A DNA stretch of 5,864 nucleotides from Muribaculaceae bacterium. Lineage in GTDB: Bacteria; Pseudomonadota; Alphaproteobacteria; Rs-D84. Below, piece after piece: positions 1 through 3,740 of this stretch; position 1 is the first letter of the stretch; every line of letters begins with the position of its first letter. The notes under the pieces were generated by a model that saw only the letters and a program-made list of their open reading frames with translations, made no database searches and had not been told where the DNA came from. The stretch is from contig JAMPEH010000161.1 of NCBI GenBank assembly GCA_023665245.1, positions 1 through 5,864 on the forward strand, written 5' to 3'. Both the position numbers and the translations under genes were made by a program.

Positions 1-55
1 TTTACAAGAGTACTTTAAAGCACCGTCAATGGTTTCAACTATAAACAGCTTATTA
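1..55. repeat. Terminal direct repeat, left copy (contig circularisation overlap)
   Basis: Identical base for base to 5810-5864. The repeat lies inside one continuous reading frame that stays open across the join, so it is the overlap left when a circular molecule is assembled rather than a biological long terminal repeat. Removing one copy gives a circle of 5,809 bp. The 55-bp length equals a k-mer size commonly used by short-read assemblers; that explanation is inference. Confidence 0.93.
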
Positions 56-588
56 ACAGAAAATACTGTTTCGGTTATTGTATCCGTGTTGCCTGTTTCC
101 TTATCTACACCATCTATCCATTTACGAAAAATGCTCGCTATATTGTAATAACGCTCGCTTTCACTGCTTACAGTAAAACCGTTGACTTTATATTTAAAAA
201 ATACTCCGTTAGAGTTCAAAAACTCTAATTCATAGAGCAACCACCGCGCGGCATCGTCGGCGTAACTATCGTTCGCGGAAGTAGAAAGGCTTATACAAGT
301 AGCCTTTAAATCTGCAAATTGTCCGCTCGGCTGATACGTATATAAATAAAGTTCACCGCTTTCGCTTTCAGCTATATGTATAACGCTTATTGAATAATCT
401 TTTAAACTTTCGGGATAGTCCGATACGTTAAAACTTTCGTCTTTGCGCAAATCAGTCAACACGTTGCTATATGTAGAAGTAGCGGCGTTAACAACGCCAA
501 CGCCGCCACCTACAAAGGAAAAAATAATGATTATTAAAGCGGTCATTAAAACCGTTTTAAACTTAATTTTGCTATAATTCCGACGCAT
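1..588 (-). CDS. Secreted, membrane-anchored adsorption-type protein (pIII position), N-terminal part; continues across the circle join to 4961
   Basis: This is the first 196 residues of a 478-aa protein read from ATG at 588 down to base 1 and then from 5809 to 4961. The start is fixed by AAGGCGG six bases before the ATG, 11 bp after the stop of the upstream gene. Residues 1-36 form a clear signal peptide: a basic start (MRRNYSKIKFK), a hydrophobic core around LMTALIIIIFSFVGGGVGVV, and a likely cleavage after VNA. The mature N-terminal region is polar, rich in Tyr, Ser, Asp and Glu, and looks like an extracellular globular domain, although I recognise no named fold. Gene order (secreted anchored protein, small gene, then the pI-type ATPase) matches gene III of filamentous phages, so receptor binding or virion capping and release is inferred from architecture and position, not from sequence similarity. 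Confidence 0.8.
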   Translation of the reverse strand, partial: MRRNYSKIKFKTVLMTALIIIIFSFVGGGVGVVNAATSTYSNVLTDLRKDESFNVSDYPESLKDYSISVIHIAESESGELYLYTYQPSGQFADLKATCISLSTSANDSYADDAARWLLYELEFLNSNGVFFKYKVNGFTVSSESERYYNIASIFRKWIDGVDKETGNTDTITETVFSVNKLFIVETIDGALKYSCK

Positions 589-599
589 ACTGTACCGCC

Positions 600-1703
600 T
601 TAAAATATAATGTTGCCGTTATTTAACTTCACATTTGATACGGGGACTTTTATCGTGTTATAGTTAAAATTAACGTCAGTTGTAACGCTTCCGTTACCGT
701 AATTCTGGCCGTTATATGTAATTGAATAAGATAATTTCAATGTTGCGTGCTTGCCTGTATATTCTTTTACGGTTTTTCTAAACGTTGAATTTGCAAGCGC
801 TTTATACCTCAACATTTCTTCAGCGCTTACGGTATACTCATTATCTTCGTCACTCCACCAATCACTGAACGTAAACAACGCGGAGGGCTCGTTACCTACA
901 ATACTTAACTTTTTATTTTGATTATCTACAATTAACGAAACGCCACCGGTAGGAACGTAACAAATTTCCGAGAAAACGCTATCGCCTATTTTATTTTTCA
1001 TATCATAAAGGAAATTAAAAGCAACTTCCATTTTTATATCGGTTATAGAAAAATCGCTGTCTATCGTGTACGCCGTAGGCTCGATATCGTATGTATACCC
1101 AAACGAATTTGTAAACGACGGGTCTGCAACGCTTAAACTTAAACTTTTAACACGTTTAACATAGTCGCAAGTGCAATAAGCCGAAGCGTCGGGGTTATCT
1201 TTACTTCTCACTACTACAATAATAGGTTCGCCGAAATCACTTAAACAAGTAACTATCGCATTATGAGTATCGGAAGTAGGGCTAACCGAAACATATGACG
1301 AAGCATTTTTGCCGTTAGACCAGCCTGACGAAGTTTTAAACTCAACACTCCATATAAGCTCTTGCTCGTCCGCGTCGGCAGGTTCGACCGTTGCCGAAAG
1401 ATAATAAGTACTGTCTGTATTTCCGTTACTTGCCGTCATAGGCATTGAACGTATTTTTATTCCGTTAGACTTTACAGCGGATACGGTCATTCCGTCTACA
1501 GGAACACTTGTATTTATTTCGCCGTTACCGTCGTCGTCTTTATCCGCTTGCGAATTATCCGACCAATGCCAAGAAGATATATCACTGTTTTTAAACCACT
1601 TGCCGTCTGCGTTCCTCGAAGCATAACCTGCACAGCATACGCCAGCCGCTAATACGCCAGCAAGTAATAAACCCGTAATTCCACTCAAAGTTGATTTTCT
1701 CAT
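600..1703 (-). CDS. Secreted protein with a bacterial Ig-like (Big_2-type) domain
   Basis: A 367-aa protein starting at ATG 1703 behind an excellent ribosome site (AAAGGGGGT, 5 bases upstream); the start overlaps the previous stop as ATGA. Residues 1-28 are a signal peptide (core GLLLAGVLAAGV, probable cleavage near GYA; the two cysteines at 23-24 do not make a standard lipobox). Residues 50-66 are an acidic linker with DKDDDGNGE, a DxDxDG pattern like calcium loops. Residues about 70-185 fit a Big_2-like Ig fold: the signature LSATVEPADADEQELIWSVE, then a paired strand region ending in SKDNPDASAYCTCDYVKR. Residues 190-367 look beta-rich without a recognised family. There is no C-terminal membrane helix, so it is either released or incorporated by contact with another protein. 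Ig-like domains in phages commonly decorate virions and bind host surface sugars or protein. A minor tip or decoration protein is my best guess. Confidence 0.8.
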   Translation of the reverse strand: MRKSTLSGITGLLLAGVLAAGVCCAGYASRNADGKWFKNSDISSWHWSDNSQADKDDDGNGEINTSVPVDGMTVSAVKSNGIKIRSMPMTASNGNTDSTYYLSATVEPADADEQELIWSVEFKTSSGWSNGKNASSYVSVSPTSDTHNAIVTCLSDFGEPIIVVVRSKDNPDASAYCTCDYVKRVKSLSLSVADPSFTNSFGYTYDIEPTAYTIDSDFSITDIKMEVAFNFLYDMKNKIGDSVFSEICYVPTGGVSLIVDNQNKKLSIVGNEPSALFTFSDWWSDEDNEYTVSAEEMLRYKALANSTFRKTVKEYTGKHATLKLSYSITYNGQNYGNGSVTTDVNFNYNTIKVPVSNVKLNNGNIIF

Positions 1704-1873
1704 TTTCTACCCCCTTTCACTGCTTTCATACCATTTCGGAAGGAAGTCTTATCTTTTTCCGTTTTACAATTTACACGCTTACCCTGCTTTGCTAAACCGT
1801 AAGCTCTGCCTGCATCATACGCTCGCTTTTCTCTTACAGAGAATTGTCTTTTACCTCTGTTAGGATAACTCAT
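1700..1873 (-). CDS. Small very basic protein, 57 aa, unknown function
   Basis: This gene fills the gap between its neighbours exactly. Its ATG (1873-1871) shares a base with the upstream stop in TAATG, and its TGA (1702-1700) overlaps the next start in ATGA, so it should be translated by coupling even without a strong site of its own. The translation begins MSYPNRGKRQFSVREKRAYD. It has 18 Lys/Arg against 4 Asp/Glu in 57 residues and no membrane segment. Two related halves are visible: residues 15-33 (EKRAYDAGRAYGLAKQGKR) and 41-57 (DKTSFRNGMKAVKGGRK), sharing [ED]-K-x-[AS]-[YF]-x-x-G and a basic end. The charge suggests nucleic-acid binding, perhaps genome coating, packaging or RNA control, but I do not recognise the family. 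It is too hydrophilic to be the major coat protein. Confidence 0.75.
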   Translation of the reverse strand: MSYPNRGKRQFSVREKRAYDAGRAYGLAKQGKRVNCKTEKDKTSFRNGMKAVKGGRK

Positions 1874-2103
1874 TACTTTGCACCCCCTTTATCTTCCGCC
1901 GCACCAAGATAACCGATTACACGTTCTTCTCCGACTTTCATTGTCGCAAGTTCACGGGGCGAACAGTCCAATAACTCCGCTATTACTGCACTGTCAAATG
2001 TGAGTGTTACTTCACGGTAGCCCATATCTACGCATATACACGAATATGCTTTACCGCTCTTTTCGCTGATTGCCTTCTTAAAAATGATTTTGTTTTTTTC
2101 CAT
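1873..2103 (-). CDS. Small cytoplasmic protein, possible ssDNA-binding protein (pV position)
   Basis: A 76-aa protein from ATG 2103, with GGAGG seven bases upstream inside a hairpin. The sequence alternates hydrophobic and polar residues in probable beta strands (KIIFKKAI, KAYSCICVDM, YREVTLTFDS), followed by a helix (AVIAELLD) and a last strand (EERVIGYLG). That composition, the size (Ff pV is 87 aa) and its place as the first gene of the phage operon would suit a pV-like OB-fold protein that coats the displaced virion strand. No family signature is certain, so the function is inferred from size and context. It has no signal peptide or membrane helix. The stop shares a base with the next start. 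If it is pV-like, it might also bind its own folded leader, as Ff pV represses translation of gene II mRNA. Confidence 0.72.
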   Translation of the reverse strand: MEKNKIIFKKAISEKSGKAYSCICVDMGYREVTLTFDSAVIAELLDCSPRELATMKVGEERVIGYLGAAEDKGGAK

Positions 2104-2133
2104 AAAAAAACCTCCGATAATTTTCTATCGGAG
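2104..2133 (-). promoter_or_regulatory. Terminator-like hairpin that hides the ribosome site of the first operon gene
   Basis: On the minus strand, CTCCGATA (2133-2126) pairs perfectly with TATCGGAG (2119-2112) across a 6-nt loop, and a run of seven T follows at 2110-2104, directly before ATG 2103. The 3' arm contains most of the GGAGG ribosome site. The element could therefore work either as a weak intrinsic terminator or as a block on ribosome entry. Both readings place the whole structural operon under control of this hairpin. Confidence 0.6.
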
Positions 2134-2161
2134 TTTGCAAATTGTTGTTGGTACATTCACC

Positions 2162-2185
2162 TGCCATAATGCGGAGATTATGCCA
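2162..2185 (-). promoter_or_regulatory. Leader hairpin with a second anti-ribosome-site sequence
   Basis: TGCCATAAT (2162-2170) and ATTATGCCA (2177-2185) pair with one mismatch. On the minus strand the loop reads CTCCGC, so CTCCG could also pair with the CGGAG of the ribosome site at 2112-2118 in competition with the CTCCG of the adjacent hairpin. This gives two alternative anti-ribosome-site partners in one leader. The idea of a switch is inference. Confidence 0.4.
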
Positions 2186-2198
2186 GTTGAAGTATCCC

Positions 2199-2300
2199 GT
2201 AAAACATTCTTTTTACAAATAGTTGCTTGACAATTTTATGCGCATATGATATCTTATTGTCAACAATCAACTATTCGTAAAAGTTTCCGTGTTTTACGAA
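2199..2300. repeat. Nested inverted repeats: long stem-loop with two competing flanking hairpins
   Basis: TTTTACAAATAGTTG (2211-2225) pairs with CAACTATTCGTAAAA (2268-2282) over 15 bp with one G-T pair. After a small internal loop, TTGACAAT (2227-2234) pairs with ATTGTCAA (2256-2263), closing a 21-nt loop. Each outer arm can instead pair locally: GTAAAA 2199-2204 with TTTTAC 2211-2216, and TTCGTAAAA 2274-2282 with TTTTACGAA 2292-2300 (a perfect 9-bp stem). The structure lies in the leader of the phage operon and is present on the single-stranded genome. TTGACA occurs on both strands of the inner stem. On the plus strand it is followed 17 bases later by TATCTT with an upstream TG, a promoter-like arrangement suitable for priming complementary-strand synthesis. 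Confidence 0.65.
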
Positions 2301-2320
2301 CAATTTCAAACTCCACTAAT

Positions 2321-2349
2321 AGGATACCACCACTAAAAGGAGTTGTCAA
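2321..2349 (-). promoter_or_regulatory. Sigma-A-type promoter of the phage operon
   Basis: On the minus strand, a perfect -35 box TTGACA (2349-2344) is followed by a 17-base spacer and TATCCT as the -10 box (2326-2321). Transcription should begin near 2314, leaving a leader of about 210 nt before the first gene at 2103. It is the only near-consensus promoter directly upstream of the structural operon. Confidence 0.8.
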
Positions 2350-2380
2350 GGGTTTTAGCAAAAAAAGTTTAAAAATTTAT

Positions 2381-2416
2381 AAAAAATAGTCCTCTGCGCT
2401 ATGCAGGGGCTTTTTT
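2381..2416. terminator. Bidirectional Rho-independent terminator
   Basis: CCTCTGC (2391-2397) pairs with GCAGGGG (2403-2409) with one G-T pair around a 5-nt loop. The stem is followed by T6 (2411-2416) on the plus strand, and on the minus strand by a U-rich tract formed by the A-run at 2381-2386. In the minus direction it ends the short transcript from the 2481-2511 promoter and insulates the phage operon promoter from rep-side transcription. Confidence 0.75.
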
Positions 2417-2474
2417 AATGCGGTAAAAATTATTTTGAAGTAGTTTTTCGGTTTCCGTTTCCTTTATCTTCCGT
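2385..2474 (-). ncRNA. Candidate small RNA of about 90 nt
   Basis: The stretch is bounded by a promoter (2481-2511) and an intrinsic terminator (2391-2409 stem). It contains no ATG and no plausible open frame. The minus-strand sequence is purine-rich (ACGGAAGATAAAGGAAACGG) before the terminator. Its role is unknown; it could be a replication-control RNA or a by-product of an origin-linked promoter. The evidence is limited to the promoter-terminator pairing. Confidence 0.4.
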
Positions 2475-2480
2475 GTTTCT

Positions 2481-2511
2481 ATTATAACGCTTTTACGGTT
2501 TATTTCGTCAA
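2481..2511 (-). promoter_or_regulatory. Minus-strand promoter with perfect -10 box
   Basis: TTGACG (2511-2506) and TATAAT (2486-2481) are separated by 19 bases, slightly long for sigma-A. The predicted start is near 2474, only about 90 bases before the terminator at 2391-2409, so it cannot efficiently drive the structural operon and more likely makes a short RNA. Confidence 0.6.
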
Positions 2512-2520
2512 GGCGGTTGT

Positions 2521-2562
2521 ATTTTTTCCGTTATATGGTCGGCGTATCGTTACGGAAAAAAT
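2521..2562. repeat. Perfect 11-bp inverted repeat
   Basis: ATTTTTTCCGT (2521-2531) is exactly complementary to ACGGAAAAAAT (2552-2562) around a 20-nt loop. It lies in non-coding DNA between the putative origin and the 2481-2511 promoter. It has no U-tract beyond the stem, so it is not a convincing terminator. It may be a protein-binding palindrome or part of the origin fold. Confidence 0.6.
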
Positions 2563-2624
2563 CTCCACCGAGAAAATTCCTTGACTAAATCTCCCTAAAA
2601 GCGTTGCTCTTCCTCTTTGCCGAA

Positions 2625-2651
2625 AGGTAAATAAATTTAGGTAGGTAAAGG
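2625..2651. repeat. Short direct repeats, possible Rep-binding (bind-type) locus
   Basis: AGGTA occurs three times (2625, 2639, 2643), twice as AGGTAAA. The repeats lie roughly 100-130 bases downstream of the putative nick on the nicked strand. pMV158 also has short direct repeats bound by RepB downstream of its nick, at a similar distance. An inverted copy, AGGTAGGTAA, is present on the other strand at 2846-2855. The assignment rests on position and repeat pattern only. Confidence 0.35.
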
Positions 2652-2653
2652 AA

Positions 2654-2758
2654 ATGGCAGTGAAAAGTTCCGAACTTGTCCGTCTTATCCAGAGTTTGCG
2701 CTCTGCTGGTTGGACGGATACCGAAATCGTTGAATTCTTGCTTAATATAAGCTCGTAG
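2654..2758 (+). CDS. Possible 34-aa helical protein on the opposite strand
   Basis: ATG 2654 to TAG 2758, with AGGTAGG eight bases upstream as a possible ribosome site. The translation begins MAVKSSELVRLIQSLRSAGW and continues TDTEIVEFLLNISS. The pattern L-I-x-x-L-R-x-x-G-W-[TS]-D-x-E-I-x-x-F-L looks like a compact helix-turn-helix and resembles small orphan proteins I associate with clostridial genomes and plasmids (recall, not a search). It is the only plausible gene on the plus strand, and a plus-strand terminator lies downstream at 2911-2939. Against it: the promoter is weak (TTGCTC-18-TAAATA at best), and its end overlaps the putative replication origin, so the frame may be partly fortuitous. 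If real, it could regulate rep or origin use. Confidence 0.45.
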   Translation: MAVKSSELVRLIQSLRSAGWTDTEIVEFLLNISS

Positions 2759-2769
2759 TTTAACGCAAG
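2737..2769 (-). other. dso: Putative double-strand (plus) origin: nick-site hairpin of pMV158 type
   Basis: On the minus strand, CTTGC-g-TTAA (2769-2760) pairs with TTAAGCAAG (2745-2737), a 9-bp stem with one bulged base. The 14-nt loop begins ACTACGAG. The pMV158 initiator RepB cuts TACTACG/AC in a hairpin loop; here seven consecutive bases (ACTACGA) match, and the predicted cut lies between 2754 and 2753. The strand cut would be the one that carries the rep and phage genes in mRNA sense, as in other rolling-circle replicons and in Ff phages. The Rep encoded next door is of the same family, which strengthens the call. Confidence 0.65.
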
Positions 2770-2774
2770 TTTCT

Positions 2775-2873
2775 AAACAAGACAAGAGCCGTTCCAACTT
2801 TTCACAGCTAAACGGCTCAACCGACGGGATAGGCTCAACGGGGAATTACCTACCTTTCCTCTCCTATCTCGTC
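2775..2873 (-). ncRNA. Candidate structured small RNA of about 100 nt
   Basis: It starts from the strong promoter at 2880-2908. The 5' hairpin pairs GACGAGATAGG (2873-2863) with CCTATCCCGTC (2833-2823), one G-U pair, leaving a 29-nt loop rich in purines and containing AGGTAGGTAA. Directly after it, GAGCCGTT (2818-2811) pairs perfectly with AACGGCTC (2793-2786), and TTGTCTTGTT follows, a terminator-like end. No credible start codon with a ribosome site is present. Two adjoining hairpins with an exposed loop resemble a plasmid or phage regulatory RNA. The target is unknown. Confidence 0.5.
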
Positions 2874-2879
2874 TAACTT

Positions 2880-2908
2880 ATTTTATCACGGCAAAATTTA
2901 AAAGTCAA
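2880..2908 (-). promoter_or_regulatory. Strong sigma-A-type promoter just downstream of rep
   Basis: TTGACT (2908-2903), a 17-base spacer and TAAAAT (2885-2880), preceded by an extended -10 TG (TGATAAAAT). The start is predicted near 2873. It lies immediately behind the rep stop and its hairpin and has no normal gene downstream, which supports a small RNA. Confidence 0.7.
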
Positions 2909-2910
2909 GA

Positions 2911-2939
2911 CAGGGGAATTATTCCTCTGCCTTTTTTTT
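2911..2939. terminator. Intrinsic terminator over the end of rep, strongest on the plus strand
   Basis: CAGGGGA (2911-2917) pairs with TCCTCTG (2923-2929), with one G-T pair and a 5-nt loop. On the plus strand it is followed by CC and eight T (2932-2939), a classic Rho-independent arrangement. These T residues are the lysine codons at the C-terminus of rep read from the other strand. On the minus strand the same stem contains the rep stop and is followed by a less pure T-rich stretch, so it may also end the rep message. It implies plus-strand transcription arriving from the 2640-2760 region. Confidence 0.65.
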
Positions 2940-3524
2940 ATGGTCGATTATCTCGCCTGTTTCTTGATTTACTTGTAATTGCGTTTCAGTTTGGAAAGGG
3001 TTATAAGGACTGTTATCAAATTCAAGTTGACTTTTTAAATTTTCTTCTTGCTTTATTTTCCTTGCAAAGTTTTCATATACCCTAAAATTACGGATATAGT
3101 CCCTGCCGTACTTAATCGCTTTTTGTCTGTATGTTAAATTACTATCTAACAGGTCGGCAACAAATTCTTCGTTATCCACAGACTTTTTGCAACCACGCTG
3201 AAAGAATGACATATCGTTACTGTGTATATCGCTTTCATTGTAGAGTGCTTTATCGGGGAAATCTTCACTATGTGGTAGATAGATAAAATCTTGATACTTA
3301 TCTTCCATTTTTCGGGCAAATGTGTTTTGTTCTCCCTCTACCATTTTTCGCACTTGCTCGAAGCTCTTATTTTGCTTGAACGTGCAAAGTATATGTATAT
3401 GAGGGTCGGTCTTGTCTTTATCGTGAAGTATCCACGCCCATTTAAAAGCCTTATCTAAAAGCGGTTGAAAATCGCTTTCAGCGGTGTTATACGTTACTAC
3501 TTTAAAACTGTAAAATCTATCCAT
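2919..3524 (-). CDS. rep: Rolling-circle replication initiator, HUH endonuclease, Rep_2 (pMV158 RepB) type
   Basis: A 201-aa protein, close to pMV158 RepB (210 aa). The ATG at 3524 follows GGAAGGTGAG. Motif 1 is WAWILHDKDK at residues 29-38. The metal-binding HUH motif is PHIHILCTF with H42 and H44. The active-site region has IYLPH (residues 81-85) and KALYNESDI, with Y95 in the place of the catalytic tyrosine of RepB (IYDKADI). The C-terminus is charged and flexible. The protein would cut the virion strand at its origin, stay joined through Y95, and recruit host helicase and polymerase for rolling-circle copying. The likely cut site is the hairpin at 2737-2769. Ff-type phages use a different, larger pII, so this is plasmid-type replication joined to a phage assembly module. 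A 6-bp hairpin abuts the ribosome site and may limit translation. Confidence 0.92.
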   Translation of the reverse strand: MDRFYSFKVVTYNTAESDFQPLLDKAFKWAWILHDKDKTDPHIHILCTFKQNKSFEQVRKMVEGEQNTFARKMEDKYQDFIYLPHSEDFPDKALYNESDIHSNDMSFFQRGCKKSVDNEEFVADLLDSNLTYRQKAIKYGRDYIRNFRVYENFARKIKQEENLKSQLEFDNSPYNPFQTETQLQVNQETGEIIDHKKKAEE

Positions 3525-3534
3525 ATCTCACCTT

Positions 3535-3549
3535 CCGGACTTTGTCCGG
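3535..3549 (-). promoter_or_regulatory. Tight hairpin abutting the rep ribosome site
   Basis: CCGGAC (3535-3540) and GTCCGG (3544-3549) form a perfect 6-bp stem, five of the pairs G-C or C-G, with a 3-nt loop. On the minus strand its 3' arm ends in the GG of GGAAGGTGAG, the rep ribosome site, so folding would partly hide the site and hold Rep synthesis low, a common need for rolling-circle replicons. Confidence 0.55.
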
Positions 3550-3573
3550 TATTGTTTAAAATGTGTGTGTGTG

Positions 3574-3612
3574 TGCGTTTTTGCTATCTATGCAAAAGAT
3601 AGCAAAAACGCA
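3574..3612. repeat. Perfect 16-bp inverted repeat
   Basis: TGCGTTTTTGCTATCT (3574-3589) is exactly complementary to 3597-3612 around a 7-nt loop ATGCAAA. It is the longest perfect palindrome in the genome. No T-run follows on either strand, so termination is unlikely. A packaging signal, complementary-strand origin or initiator site is more plausible. Confidence 0.75.
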
Positions 3613-3614
3613 AC

Positions 3615-3631
3615 GGCGCACACGGTGCGCC
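3615..3631. repeat. GC-rich 7-bp hairpin
   Basis: GGCGCAC (3615-3621) pairs with GTGCGCC (3625-3631) across a 3-nt loop. Its left arm could alternatively pair with GTGTGCG at 3571-3577 through CGCACAC (3617-3623), so it can exchange partners with the neighbouring long palindrome. Confidence 0.65.
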
Positions 3632-3632
3632 T

Positions 3633-3672
3633 GCAATTCGACGGGGCTGGTCGCCCCGGTCGGTCGAATTGC
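3633..3672. repeat. Two-part hairpin, 10-bp outer and 5-bp inner stem
   Basis: GCAATTCGAC (3633-3642) pairs perfectly with GTCGAATTGC (3663-3672). Inside it, GGGGC (3643-3647) pairs with GCCCC (3653-3657), leaving a 5-nt loop and a 5-nt bulge (3658-3662). The stability and shape are those of a structured ssDNA element such as an origin or packaging hairpin. Confidence 0.75.
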
Positions 3673-3678
3673 GAAGCG

Positions 3679-3703
3679 TGAACGAGCTTTTCTCGCACGT
3701 TCA
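3679..3703. repeat. 6-bp hairpin with alternative inner pairing
   Basis: TGAACG (3679-3684) pairs with CGTTCA (3698-3703). Alternatively CGAG (3683-3686) pairs with CTCG (3692-3695) inside it. It is the weakest of the row. Confidence 0.45.
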
Positions 3704-3710
3704 TTTTAAA

Positions 3711-3740
3711 GGGGATAAAAACGGGGTCGCTTTTATCCCC
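3711..3740 (-). terminator. Perfect 10-bp hairpin at the end of the phage operon; terminator or packaging hairpin
   Basis: GGGGATAAAA (3711-3720) pairs perfectly with TTTTATCCCC (3731-3740) around a 10-nt loop. It is the first stable structure after the zot stop in the direction of transcription. On the minus strand the stem is followed by TTTAAAAT, only a poor U-tract, so termination would be partial. In Ff phages the packaging-signal hairpin is the first hairpin after the last assembly gene, making that an equally good reading. Confidence 0.5.

Noticed and set aside
2078..2167. Minus-strand 29-codon leader-peptide candidate running into the 76-aa gene
   Set aside because: There is no ribosome site upstream and no run of regulatory codons. 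The openness is explained by the short length.
2246..2389. Plus-strand frame of 47 codons ending at the 2391 terminator
   Set aside because: It has no ribosome site before the ATG, a low-complexity Lys-rich end caused by the A-run of the terminator, and covers the operon promoter and leader stems.
2391..2409. ssoA-like CS-6 box: loop of the terminator reads TAGCGC on the minus strand (CS-6 is TAGCGT)
   Set aside because: One base differs, the accompanying ssoA recombination-site sequence is not recognised, and the hairpin is fully explained as a terminator.
2581..2609. Plus-strand promoter from TTGACT at 2581
   Set aside because: No acceptable -10 box lies 15-19 bases downstream; the hexamer alone is not evidence.
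2585..2797. Minus-strand frame of 70 codons (TTG start) downstream of rep
   Set aside because: It has no ribosome site at the TTG. The frame runs through the origin hairpin, the AGGTA repeats and the terminator-like stem of the small RNA, which explain the sequence better.
3562..3575. (TG)7 dinucleotide run
   Set aside because: A short microsatellite upstream of rep. It could vary spacing, but nothing in one sequence shows a function.
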